Shown piece by piece: positions 36,292 to 43,153 of a stretch of DNA of 56,984 bases. The notes below the pieces were generated by a model. That model searched no databases and was not told the DNA's origin. It saw nothing but the letters and a program-made list of their open reading frames with translations. The stretch covers positions 28,383-85,366 of the forward strand of contig JALHRR010000021.1 of assembly GCA_022841345.1 (NCBI GenBank), given 5' to 3'. The position numbers were made by a program, and so were the translations under genes. The first letter of the stretch is position 1, and each line of letters begins with the position of its first letter. This stretch comes from Saprospiraceae bacterium (GTDB lineage: Bacteria > Bacteroidota > Bacteroidia > Chitinophagales > Saprospiraceae).

Positions 36292-36725
36292 TGTTTTTCT
36301 GCGCCTGCGGCTTGAAAGGTGATGGTTCGATTCCTCACCACAAGTGTTTTTTTCATGGGACAAGCCATGAAAAAGTGATGTCTTTGTTCTATTTTCAGCT
36401 ACGCCTCTGTAGAATAAAGGTGATGTTTTTCTGCGCCTGCGGCTTGAAAGGTGATGGTTCGATTCCTCACCACAAGTGTTTTTTTCATGGGACAAGCCAT
36501 GAAAAAGTGATGTCTTTGTTCTATTTTCAGCTACGCCTCAATAGAATAAAGGTGATGTGCGATCGGAGATCGCGATTGAGTTCGGGGTGTAGAGTGTGAG
36601 TTTGCATGGGTGTGAGTCAGTTTGGGTTAATTTAGTTCCACACACAAAGGCTTCACTCGAACTGGTTGTTTTAGCTAGAAGCTAGAAGCTAGAAGCTAGA
36701 AGCTAGCAGCCTGAGCCAGAAGCTT
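36284..36725 (+). repeat. Hairpin-array element, copy A (GTGATG-separated stem-loops plus conserved tail)
   Basis: GTGATG occurs at 36288, 36319, 36375, 36420, 36451, 36507 and 36552. The spacings are 31, 56 and 45 bases, then repeat, because a 132-bp unit is duplicated almost perfectly (36288-36419 and 36420-36551). Each inter-word segment folds: TTTTTCATGG/CCATGAAAAA is a perfect 10-bp stem, CTTTGTTCTA pairs with TAGAATAAAG, and GCGATC/GATCGC follows the last word. A ~100-base tail (36575-36672) and 7-bp repeats (AGCTAGA)n at ~36673-36707 complete it. The tail and word order match copy B. No protein-coding role is credible. Confidence 0.82.
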
Positions 36726-36804
36726 TAGACTTGAAGCTCGTAGTTTCATCTTTTTTGAATGTTATCGATTTGCCGATTAACCACATAACCGATAAACTAT
36801 TACC

Positions 36805-37212
36805 TCATCTACTCAAATACTCCGCGGCAGTCATTACCGGAATTTTAGAGTTCCTGAAATCTTTTTTATTACGGGTCAGAATTATATCTGAAGCATTATC
36901 CATAGCGACATAGTATTGTAATCCATCTTCAAAGTCTTCAAAATCAGATGCTAAAGCAAGTTCAACAGCTTTGTCATCTAATGACAAAATATTAACAAGC
37001 ACTTTTAGTTGGGATAAATACTTTTTGGTCTCTTTCGGTTTGACATGTTTTGCAATTGAAAAAAATGCATTTGCGAAAGTCAGAGAGGAGATTTGAAGGC
37101 TGATTTCTTTTTTATCACTCAATGAAAAAAGCTGCTGGGCTTCTTTGTAGAATGGTTCTCTTTTGGCCAAAAGATCGATTACGATATTGGTATCAACAAA
37201 TATATTCTCCAT
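36805..37212 (-). CDS. PIN-domain toxin (VapC-like)
   Basis: This 135-residue protein has the PIN ribonuclease fold: an acidic residue in IFVDTNIVIDLLAKREPF, a further acidic patch in ASDFEDFEDGLQYYVAM and the final strand ASDIILTRNKKDF. PIN toxins cleave specific RNAs when free of antitoxin. Its ATG shares one base with the stop of the DUF6364 antitoxin gene (TAATG), the usual coupled order with antitoxin first. The pair is enclosed by hairpin-array copies A and B. Confidence 0.88.
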   Translation of the reverse strand: MENIFVDTNIVIDLLAKREPFYKEAQQLFSLSDKKEISLQISSLTFANAFFSIAKHVKPKETKKYLSQLKVLVNILSLDDKAVELALASDFEDFEDGLQYYVAMDNASDIILTRNKKDFRNSKIPVMTAAEYLSR

Positions 37213-37451
37213 TACTGATATTTTTTATGGATGTAGTTTCTGTATTCAGATCGCTCATCTACATCTGAAGGTATGATACCGGTGAGGCTTTCAACAAGAG
37301 GGGTTATTGCCGTGGCTTTTTTAGATTCTCTGGTAATGGAATTCAAATAGTTTTCGATCAATTTCGAAAGACTTACATCATGGCTTTTGGCATATATTTT
37401 TGCCTCCTCAATAATATCTTTATTCAGATTTAAGGTGAGTTTGGTATTCAT
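37212..37451 (-). CDS. DUF6364 / ribbon-helix-helix antitoxin
   Basis: This 79-residue protein begins with a ribbon-helix-helix pattern, NTKLTLNLNKDIIEEAKIYAKSHDVSLSKLIENYL, typical of DUF6364 antitoxins that bind their own promoter as dimers. The C-terminal ~30 residues, ending DERSEYRNYIHKKYQ, would wrap and inhibit the PIN toxin encoded immediately downstream. An inverted repeat 12-42 bases before its start is the likely autoregulatory operator. Confidence 0.87.
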   Translation of the reverse strand: MNTKLTLNLNKDIIEEAKIYAKSHDVSLSKLIENYLNSITRESKKATAITPLVESLTGIIPSDVDERSEYRNYIHKKYQ

Positions 37452-37462
37452 ACTTCATTTAT

Positions 37463-37493
37463 TTACGTACAGGTTTGTATTATTTATACGTAA
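37463..37493 (-). promoter_or_regulatory. Inverted-repeat operator candidate of the toxin-antitoxin operon
   Basis: TTACGTA (37463-37469) and TACGTAA (37487-37493) form a perfect 7-bp inverted repeat with a 17-base AT-rich spacer, 12 bases before the antitoxin ATG. Two half-sites at about two helical turns fit binding by a pair of ribbon-helix-helix dimers. Confidence 0.5.
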
Positions 37494-37540
37494 CAATCGT
37501 TTTATGAATTCAGTTCATTTGGAAAGAGCAACTGTAAAGT

Positions 37541-37828
37541 GGCAGTGATGTCTTCCTGCGCCTACAGTTAGGAAGGTGATGTTTTTACAGAGAACTGGCT
37601 CTGAAAAAGTGATGTCTCCGAAATAAATTATCTGCTTCGCAGCCAGTTTATTTCTGGGGTGATGTGCGTGCTGAGCCCGCGTTTGAGTGCAGGGTGAAGA
37701 ATGTGAGTTTGTATGGGGTGTGAATCAGTTTGGGTTAATTAAGTTACACACACAAACGGTTCACTCACGCCGACTGTTTGCTAGCAGCCAGAAGCCAGAA
37801 GCCAGAAGCCAGAAGCCAGTAGCCCAAA
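37541..37828 (+). repeat. Hairpin-array element, copy B
   Basis: GTGATG occurs at 37545, 37576, 37609 and 37659. The segments fold as CTTCCT/AGGAAG; TTTTT-CAGAG/CTCTG-AAAAA with one bulge; GAAATAAA/TTTATTTC enclosing CTGCttcGCAG; and GCGTGC/GCCCGC with one mismatch. The tail (~37680-37780) aligns with that of copy A (shared runs TCAGTTTGGGTTAATT and CACACACAAA) and is followed by (AGCCAGA)n repeats at ~37785-37823. It has one set of hairpins, unlike the duplicated copy A. With the toxin-antitoxin operator region it accounts for the gap 37452-37839. Confidence 0.82.
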
Positions 37829-37839
37829 GCGGCTGTCTG

Positions 37840-38235
37840 CTATTCTCTCTCCTTAAACTTCCCAATTATCCTTCGATCCTTCTTGGTAGGTCTACCGGTT
37901 CCTTTCTCCCTGAATTCTCCTTTGGCTTTCCCGACGTACCATTCATCGAATTTTTTCATTTCATCCTCAGGGGTAAGATTGATATAGCATGTTTGAGCGA
38001 TTGGTGCACCTACCCTGGAGGGAATTAAAGCTATGACTTTATAAATCAGGTTGAATCCATCTTTTTTCAAGTGAATTAAATCATTGGGGACGACCATTTG
38101 AGAAGCTTTGGCCGCTTTTTCATTGACTTTTATGTGTCCACTTCTGGCCGCGTCAGTAGCCTGTGTGCGGGTTTTAAAAATCCTGACACACCAAAGCCAT
38201 TTGTCGACGCGCATTTTATCATCAGCTTCCTTCAT
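37840..38235 (-). CDS. S4-domain RNA-binding protein (Hsp15-like)
   Basis: The protein of ~131 residues opens with the S4 domain MRVDKWLWCVRIFKTRTQATDAARSGHIKVNEKAAKASQ, characteristic of Hsp15-type proteins that bind 50S subunits carrying stalled nascent chains. A basic C-terminus (GTGRPTKKDRRIIGKFKERE) follows. The start at ATG 38235 is chosen because it lies five bases after the PPK2 stop; the frame also opens upstream inside PPK2, and the next Met is 21 bases downstream. It is likely co-transcribed with PPK2. Confidence 0.85.
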   Translation of the reverse strand: MKEADDKMRVDKWLWCVRIFKTRTQATDAARSGHIKVNEKAAKASQMVVPNDLIHLKKDGFNLIYKVIALIPSRVGAPIAQTCYINLTPEDEMKKFDEWYVGKAKGEFREKGTGRPTKKDRRIIGKFKERE

Positions 38236-38239
38236 ATAT

Positions 38240-38986
38240 TTATTCTGTTTTGGGTGGGAGCGAAGGAAGCTCAAGTTTCATGTCCAGTAGTGCTTTAGCT
38301 ACAGCTTCGGCTACCAGATAATTTCTGTACCATTTTTTATCTGCCGGAATAATTTGCCATGGAATGCTGCTTTGATTGATGGCATATTCATAAGCTTCCA
38401 TATATTGTTTCCAATATGGACGCTCCTTCCAGTCTCCGTCATTATGTTTCCAGTTTTTAAGCGGATCATCGATTCTTTCCTGCAGTTTTTCCAACTGTCT
38501 TGCCTCGGATATATGAAGATAAAATTTAAGAACAGTAGTATTATTGTCAAATGTGAGGAGCTCTTCAAAAGCATTGATGGCTGCCATCCTTTTTTCAACC
38601 CTTTCCATATCAATCCAGCCATGTACTCGCTGAATAAGAATGTCTTCATAATGAGAGCGGTTAAAAACCTGAATATATCCTTTTTCAGGGGCATGTTTGT
38701 GCACCCTCCACAGAAAGTCATGACTCATTTCTTCTTCTGTTGGTTTTTTAAAACCATATACTTTGACTGCTCCCGGAGTGCATTTGCCGAAAACCTCCTG
38801 GGTAGTACCATCCTTTCCACTCGCATCCATCCCTTGTAAAATGACAAGCAAGCTATGCTTCTGCTGAGCATAAAGTATATGCTGCAGATCGCTTATGATT
38901 TTGGCCAATTCTTCCGTACGCTTTATGATATGAGATTTTTCAAGCGTATTTGGAGCTTCAGTTTTTATTAGGGATAGTTGTATCAT
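38240..38986 (-). CDS. ppk2: PPK2 family polyphosphate:nucleotide phosphotransferase
   Basis: This 248-residue P-loop enzyme moves phosphate between polyphosphate and nucleoside mono- or diphosphates. Walker A is LQGMDASGKDGTTQEVFG. The lid and Walker B region read FLWRVHKHAPEKGYIQVFNRSHYEDILIQRVH, and KDWKHNDGD-like KNWKHNDGDWKER follows. The single-domain length fits class I or III PPK2 proteins; the class, and hence AMP or ADP preference, is not decided. It heads a two-gene unit with the S4 protein. Confidence 0.92.
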   Translation of the reverse strand: MIQLSLIKTEAPNTLEKSHIIKRTEELAKIISDLQHILYAQQKHSLLVILQGMDASGKDGTTQEVFGKCTPGAVKVYGFKKPTEEEMSHDFLWRVHKHAPEKGYIQVFNRSHYEDILIQRVHGWIDMERVEKRMAAINAFEELLTFDNNTTVLKFYLHISEARQLEKLQERIDDPLKNWKHNDGDWKERPYWKQYMEAYEYAINQSSIPWQIIPADKKWYRNYLVAEAVAKALLDMKLELPSLPPKTE

Positions 38987-39287
38987 AAGCTTGTTGGTAG
39001 GTTTAATTATGAAGCAAAATACTGGAAATTTACTAATATGGCAGTAAATAGGAGATTTACGATTTACGAATTACGATTGAACAGCCAAACAGCCGGCAAG
39101 CTGATAGCTACATCTTTTACTCTTACTCCACTTTTAAAGTTGTTTCTGTCCCGCACGTAAAAGCGTCACTTTGACAGCTTCGCTGTCAAAAAACGTCACC
39201 TTTTGCCGAAGGCAAAAATCGTCACCTTGCGAGCGTAGCGAAGCAAGATGTCACCGACTTACGACTAAAAGCTAATAAAAAGTCAAC
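38987..39287. other. Intergenic stretch with repeat words and hairpin array C
   Basis: This 301-base gap between divergently placed transcripts holds no gene. At ~39055-39080 the word TTACGA is repeated (GATTTACGATTTACGAATTACG-like series), followed by ACAGCC words. The right half is the hairpin array described separately at 39164-39254. The PPK2 promoter should lie in the first ~60 bases. Confidence 0.5.
39164..39254 (-). repeat. Hairpin-array element, copy C (opposite orientation)
   Basis: On the minus strand the word GTGACG (a variant of GTGATG) precedes each stem-loop; on the plus strand CGTCAC is seen at 39164, 39194 and 39220, and GTCAC at 39250. The intervening hairpins are TTTGACAGC/GCTGTCAAA (perfect 9 bp, 3-base loop), TTTTGCC/GGCAAAA (perfect 7 bp, 3-base loop) and CTTGC/GCAAG. 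The stems share no sequence with copies A and B, but the arrangement of word, T-run, stem and A-run is the same. The tail of copies A and B is missing. Confidence 0.75.
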
Positions 39288-40211
39288 TTACACCTTCATT
39301 CTTGCCCGCTTCACCAGATAGGATTGCAGGATTTTAAAATATCCCTCACGGATATCTGCTTCAACCACCTCAATTTTATATTGCAAACATTTCATTCGCA
39401 ATTCATCTTTATATTTCTTTATCTGTGAGATGTAATGATCCTTAACCTGGTTGGATTGTAATCTTACTTCCTCCCCGGTCTCAAGGTCCACAAACAAGTA
39501 AGGCCTGTTTTCGTAAGCGAAATCTACTTCCAGTTTTTTATCCACGACATGGAATAGAATGACCTCATGCTTGTTATGCTTAAGATGCTGTAGTGCTGAA
39601 AACAACTCCTGGGGATCTTCAGACTGATCAAACATATCACTGAAAATAATCACCATAGAACGTTTGTGAATACTCTCAGCAATCTGATGGAGGGCCACTG
39701 CAGCAGAGGTTTTTCTTTGGGATGTTTTTTGTTGAAGTGCCTGATCCAGATGGCTCATCAGTAGTTTATAGTGAGTTGTGCTGCTTTTGCAGGGTGTATT
39801 GACATACAACGTTTCATTGAACAAGCTCAGGCCATATGCATCTCTTTGCTTTTTCAGCAAATGCATCAGGGAAGCCGAAGCCACTGCCGAGAAATTGATC
39901 TTATTGAGTAAATCTCCTTTCTCAGATTCCGGAAAATACATGGAGGAAGAGGTGTCCACTACCAACTGGCACCTGAGATTGGTTTCTTCTTCAAATCTCT
40001 TTGTAAATAACTTATCTGTCCGGGCATAAACCTTCCAGTCAATATTTCTGGTGGCTTCTCCCGGATTATAAAGTCTGTGTTCGGCAAACTCAACAGAGAA
40101 TCCGTGAAACGGGCTTTTGTGCAAACCAATAATAAAACCTTCCACCACCTGTCTTGCAAGAAGGTCAAGGTGGTCTAAGGAATGCGGAGCAATATTTTCT
40201 ACTGAATTCAT
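39288..40211 (-). CDS. DUF58 domain-containing protein
   Basis: This 307-residue soluble protein has the DUF58 signature GLHKSPFHGFSVEFAEHRLYNPGEATRNIDWKVYART, then a von Willebrand A-like fold with QLVVDTSSSMYFP (MIDAS-like DxSxS), RSMVIIFSDMFDQSE and HEVILFHVVDKK. DUF58 proteins usually sit with a MoxR ATPase and BatA/B-type membrane proteins; those partners are not within this window. A hairpin at 40245-40280 separates it from thioredoxin. Confidence 0.9.
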   Translation of the reverse strand: MNSVENIAPHSLDHLDLLARQVVEGFIIGLHKSPFHGFSVEFAEHRLYNPGEATRNIDWKVYARTDKLFTKRFEEETNLRCQLVVDTSSSMYFPESEKGDLLNKINFSAVASASLMHLLKKQRDAYGLSLFNETLYVNTPCKSSTTHYKLLMSHLDQALQQKTSQRKTSAAVALHQIAESIHKRSMVIIFSDMFDQSEDPQELFSALQHLKHNKHEVILFHVVDKKLEVDFAYENRPYLFVDLETGEEVRLQSNQVKDHYISQIKKYKDELRMKCLQYKIEVVEADIREGYFKILQSYLVKRARMKV

Positions 40212-40244
40212 GTGTGATTAAACGATGCTGAAGTGCTAAAAGTA

Positions 40245-40280
40245 CAAAACTCCTGAAGGAATTTCCTCACAGGAGTTTTG
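40245..40280 (-). terminator. Hairpin terminator between thioredoxin and DUF58 genes
   Basis: CAAAACTCCTG and CAGGAGTTTTG form a perfect 11-bp stem around a 14-base loop. On the minus strand the stem ends in GTTTTG, so it can act as the thioredoxin terminator, although the T-run is short. Confidence 0.6.
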
Positions 40281-40303
40281 TCAATATATTTTTAACTGAG
40301 AAA

Positions 40304-40624
40304 TTAAGACAAGTGAGCATTGATTTTTTCAGTCAGAGCCGGCTTAGAAATCGTTCCAACATGCTTTTCTACTACTTCTCCGTCCTTTAAAATCAGGATA
40401 GTAGGAATAGATCTTATATTGTATTTCATGGATATCTCCGGATTTTGGTCAACATTGACTTTCCCGATTACAGCTTTGCCTGCATATTCGTGTGACAATT
40501 CTTCTATAATAGGGGTAATCATTCTGCATGGGCCACACCATTCTGCCCAAAAGTCAACAACTGCAACATTTTTGGTATCAATTGCTTCCGTTTGGAAATT
40601 AGCGTCAGTGAATTCAAATGCCAT
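40304..40624 (-). CDS. trxA: Thioredoxin
   Basis: This 106-residue protein is a standard thioredoxin: AVVDFWAEWCGPCRMITPII with the redox pair Cys30/Cys33, VNVDQNPEISMKYNIRSIPTI with the cis-Pro and the terminal EKINAHLS. It reduces disulfides in cytoplasmic proteins. The start at ATG 40624 gives the canonical length; the frame extends 87 bases upstream but codes an unrelated sequence. Confidence 0.95.
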   Translation of the reverse strand: MAFEFTDANFQTEAIDTKNVAVVDFWAEWCGPCRMITPIIEELSHEYAGKAVIGKVNVDQNPEISMKYNIRSIPTILILKDGEVVEKHVGTISKPALTEKINAHLS

Positions 40625-40867
40625 TTTGTTTTTTGCGTTTATAGAGTGAAATAATGTATTCAGAAACATAATCCAATACTCATTAGTTGGATTGCATCGG
40701 AAAAATAACAAAACTTTAATAATGTTTGTTCAAAGAGGCTATCTTATGCATCAGAACTCAGCCATCAGTTGAAATTTATATATATATTACAGCTGGCCGG
40801 ATGAAAAATTTAATAATGAAATCATCTCATCCGAAACAACATTTTAGACAGAGAGTTTTCAACAGAC

Positions 40868-42022
40868 ATGACAGATGAAGTATTTATGAATTATTTTTCC
40901 AAAAAATGGTCTGATTTTCGCGATCCTGCTGCCGGTTGGAGAATAAGTTCTGTGGTACTATACTGGATTTTGGCAGGATTTAGCTTATTCACACTTATCA
41001 TCCTGATGATTCCCGGTTTGCAGGATACTTTTTTCAAAAACATTTATTCACCTTACATATTTCCCGGCATCAGGTCTGTGCTGGATGTTCTATTCAGTTC
41101 AACTGCTTTTATTTTTGGATATTTCTTTTTGCTTTTGTGGCTGTTTTTATGGGGCAAGGGACTGCTCAGACTCATCAGCAGCATCAGAAAGAAAACTAAA
41201 ACAAGAGTGGTTTTGCTGAAATTTCTGGGCATTTGTGCTGCTCCGATGGTATTCTTTTACTGGATGTGGGGGTTCAATTATGCAAGGGAACCGCTATCCC
41301 GAACGCTTAATTTACAATTGAAAGCAGTGAGTATCAATCAATTGAAAGATGAGATGGAATATACGCTTGACCAGATGATCTTTATCAGACATCAGATGAA
41401 AATAGGGGATAGCTCAACTGTTTCGGTGGCTTATGAAAATGTATCCGCGGATACGATTTTGCAACATTCCGCACCGGTGACGCTGGAAGAATTTGGGTTG
41501 ACTCAATATTCTGATGCTCCGGTGAAGTCTTTTTGGCCAAAAGGTATTTTGCATAGATTGAATACCAGCGGATTTTACAACCCATTCACCGGGGAATGTT
41601 ATAAAGAGCGGGATTTGCATCCCATTCAGATCCCCTTTATTAAAGCACATGAATGGTGTCATGCGCAGGGAGTGACCGATGAAGGTGACGCAAATTTTCT
41701 GGCATACTGGATTTGTATTTCATCAGGAGATCTTCTGTATGCTTATTCCGGATACATGGAGTATTGGCGTTATTTGAGTTCGGAGATGAGAAAGCTTGAT
41801 CCGGATGCTTACAATATTTCAAGAGAAGTTCTTCCTTTTGGAATCAAAGCTGATTTACTTGAAATCCGGGAAAATCTGCTAAAATATCCTGAATTCATGC
41901 CGGATGTACGCGATATTGTATATGATTCTTATTTGAAATCTCATGGAATCACGGAAGGAATGGCCAGCTACAATCGTCTTGTGAATATGGTTGTGGCTAC
42001 GAAGCGGCAGAAGAGGCTCTAA
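40868..42022 (+). CDS. DUF3810 membrane protein with HExxH zincin motif
   Basis: This 384-residue protein has three N-terminal membrane helices (residues ~25-50, 70-95, 115-135) and a long C-terminal domain. The domain contains FIKAHEWCHAQGVTDEGDANFLAYW, an HExxH (HEWCH) followed 14-17 residues later by acidic residues, as in gluzincin-like metalloproteases. It matches DUF3810, a Bacteroidota family. A membrane-anchored protease is the natural inference but no activity is established here. It is monocistronic. Confidence 0.8.
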   Translation: MTDEVFMNYFSKKWSDFRDPAAGWRISSVVLYWILAGFSLFTLIILMIPGLQDTFFKNIYSPYIFPGIRSVLDVLFSSTAFIFGYFFLLLWLFLWGKGLLRLISSIRKKTKTRVVLLKFLGICAAPMVFFYWMWGFNYAREPLSRTLNLQLKAVSINQLKDEMEYTLDQMIFIRHQMKIGDSSTVSVAYENVSADTILQHSAPVTLEEFGLTQYSDAPVKSFWPKGILHRLNTSGFYNPFTGECYKERDLHPIQIPFIKAHEWCHAQGVTDEGDANFLAYWICISSGDLLYAYSGYMEYWRYLSSEMRKLDPDAYNISREVLPFGIKADLLEIRENLLKYPEFMPDVRDIVYDSYLKSHGITEGMASYNRLVNMVVATKRQKRL

Positions 42023-42445
42023 TTATTTTAATTGGTGAATTGGTGAATGAAACAGCCAATTGAACAGCCAATTAAATAGCCAATGTAACAGCCGGTTAAG
42101 CAGCCATTGAAGAGGTTAATCGTTTAAGCGAGGTGTATTTAGGTCTTGCCAATTTATTGGCAAGAAGCTGAAGCATGAAAGAAAAAGTGAAAGTTCCGGA
42201 CTTCGGATATGACTCTCATGTACTTTACTTGATTTCAACTAGTCTGCTAATAAATTAGCAGAACCAAAGATGAGGAGAACCAAAATCCGGATTTCTATAT
42301 TTGGCTGTTCCAAATCTGAAACTATTCCTACGCAACATTTTTGCACAACACTGATATTCAATGACATATAAACGACCTAAATTTATGCATTTTGCATTAT
42401 AATTTACAAAAACTCGATGTCTTTATGGCTGTTTCAAATCTAAAA
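42023..42445. repeat. Gene-free region with short direct repeats and consecutive hairpins
   Basis: At 42050-42110 an ~12-base word (AACAGCCAATTg and variants) is repeated about five times. TCTTGCCAAT/ATTGGCAAGA (42144-42165), AAGTGAAAGT with ACTTTACTT (42185-42230, one bulge) and TCTGCTAAT/ATTAGCAGA (42243-42262) form three consecutive stem-loops. A ~27-base imperfect direct repeat containing GGCTGTT(C/T)CAAATCT occurs near 42302 and 42427. No coding frame is credible. Confidence 0.6.
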
Positions 42446-43150
42446 CTACTGATCCCCAAAGCTTTGGGGACTGAAATCTGAAAACTGAAATCTGACTTTC
42501 TTTAAGTACGCATTCAAATTCTTTATCGCCAAGCCAATCTCCCAGGCATCTCTGTTACGAGGCTCCACAAAATTAGAAATAGCGCGGATTTGTGTACACG
42601 GAATTCCTTCTTGTCCGGCAAAATAATAGAATGCAGCTCCCTCCATATTTTCAATCACCGGGTCAAACTGCTCTAACAATGTATCAATACGACTCTGAGT
42701 CCCGCTCACAGTATGCACCGTAACAGACCGAACTTGTTGTAATTCCGGAAAATATGAATTGGAATGGCGAAGAACACCTTCAGTGTAAGGCTTTTCGTGT
42801 TGCGTCCAGAGTCCCAGATCAAACATGGACAGGAAGCTTCCATCCTTATCCTGAGCTCCTGTGTCAGCCCAGATTTCTTCCATGACTTCCACCAGGGTAC
42901 CATTGGGCAAATCCTTCCTGAATGTCCCTGCAATACCGGTCAGAATCATCATATCCGGAGTTGAAGAGGCATGAATATGCTTGCTTAAGTTATATAAAAA
43001 TGGAACAGACCCTGCTCCTGCAATCAGGATATCCAGCGTAATATCTTCTAATTCAATTGAATAAAAATTCTCCTTAATTGAAGTAGCTTGAATATGATGA
43101 ATAAAAGGCTGGATTTCAGGAAGAGTTGCCGCAATCAGTAAGATTCGCAT
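42446..43150 (-). CDS. mqnB: Futalosine hydrolase
   Basis: This 234-residue protein of the nucleoside phosphorylase (MTAN) fold would split futalosine into hypoxanthine and dehypoxanthine futalosine in the alternative menaquinone pathway. Features are MRILLIAATLPEIQPF, ILIAGAGSVPFLYNL, MMILTGIAGTF, NMEGAAFYYFAG and IRAISNFVEPRNRDAWEI; SNxVExRNRxxW is typical of MqnB rather than of MTA/SAH nucleosidase. The last ~13 residues (FSDFSPQSFGDQ) look like read-through into intergenic repeat DNA: the palindrome CCCCAAAGCTTTGGGG encodes part of them. Confidence 0.9.
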   Translation of the reverse strand: MRILLIAATLPEIQPFIHHIQATSIKENFYSIELEDITLDILIAGAGSVPFLYNLSKHIHASSTPDMMILTGIAGTFRKDLPNGTLVEVMEEIWADTGAQDKDGSFLSMFDLGLWTQHEKPYTEGVLRHSNSYFPELQQVRSVTVHTVSGTQSRIDTLLEQFDPVIENMEGAAFYYFAGQEGIPCTQIRAISNFVEPRNRDAWEIGLAIKNLNAYLKKVRFQFSDFSPQSFGDQ

Positions 43151-43153
43151 AAG

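Noticed and set aside
36319-36350. A tRNA gene suggested by the TpsiC-like string
   Set aside because: No anticodon, D arm or acceptor stem can be built around it; only an isolated T-arm-like hairpin is present.
36288-36599. Plus-strand 103-residue and minus-strand 83-residue open frames across array A
   Set aside because: They arise because the 132-bp duplication is a multiple of three; the peptides are repetitive and the DNA is better explained by hairpins and GTGATG words.
36284-37828. CRISPR array suggested by regularly spaced GTGATG words
   Set aside because: The constant word is only six bases, spacings are unequal, the intervening segments are self-complementary, and no cas genes are nearby.
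42706-42933. 75-residue minus-strand frame inside futalosine hydrolase
   Set aside because: It overlaps the conserved MqnB frame fully and has no independent start signal.
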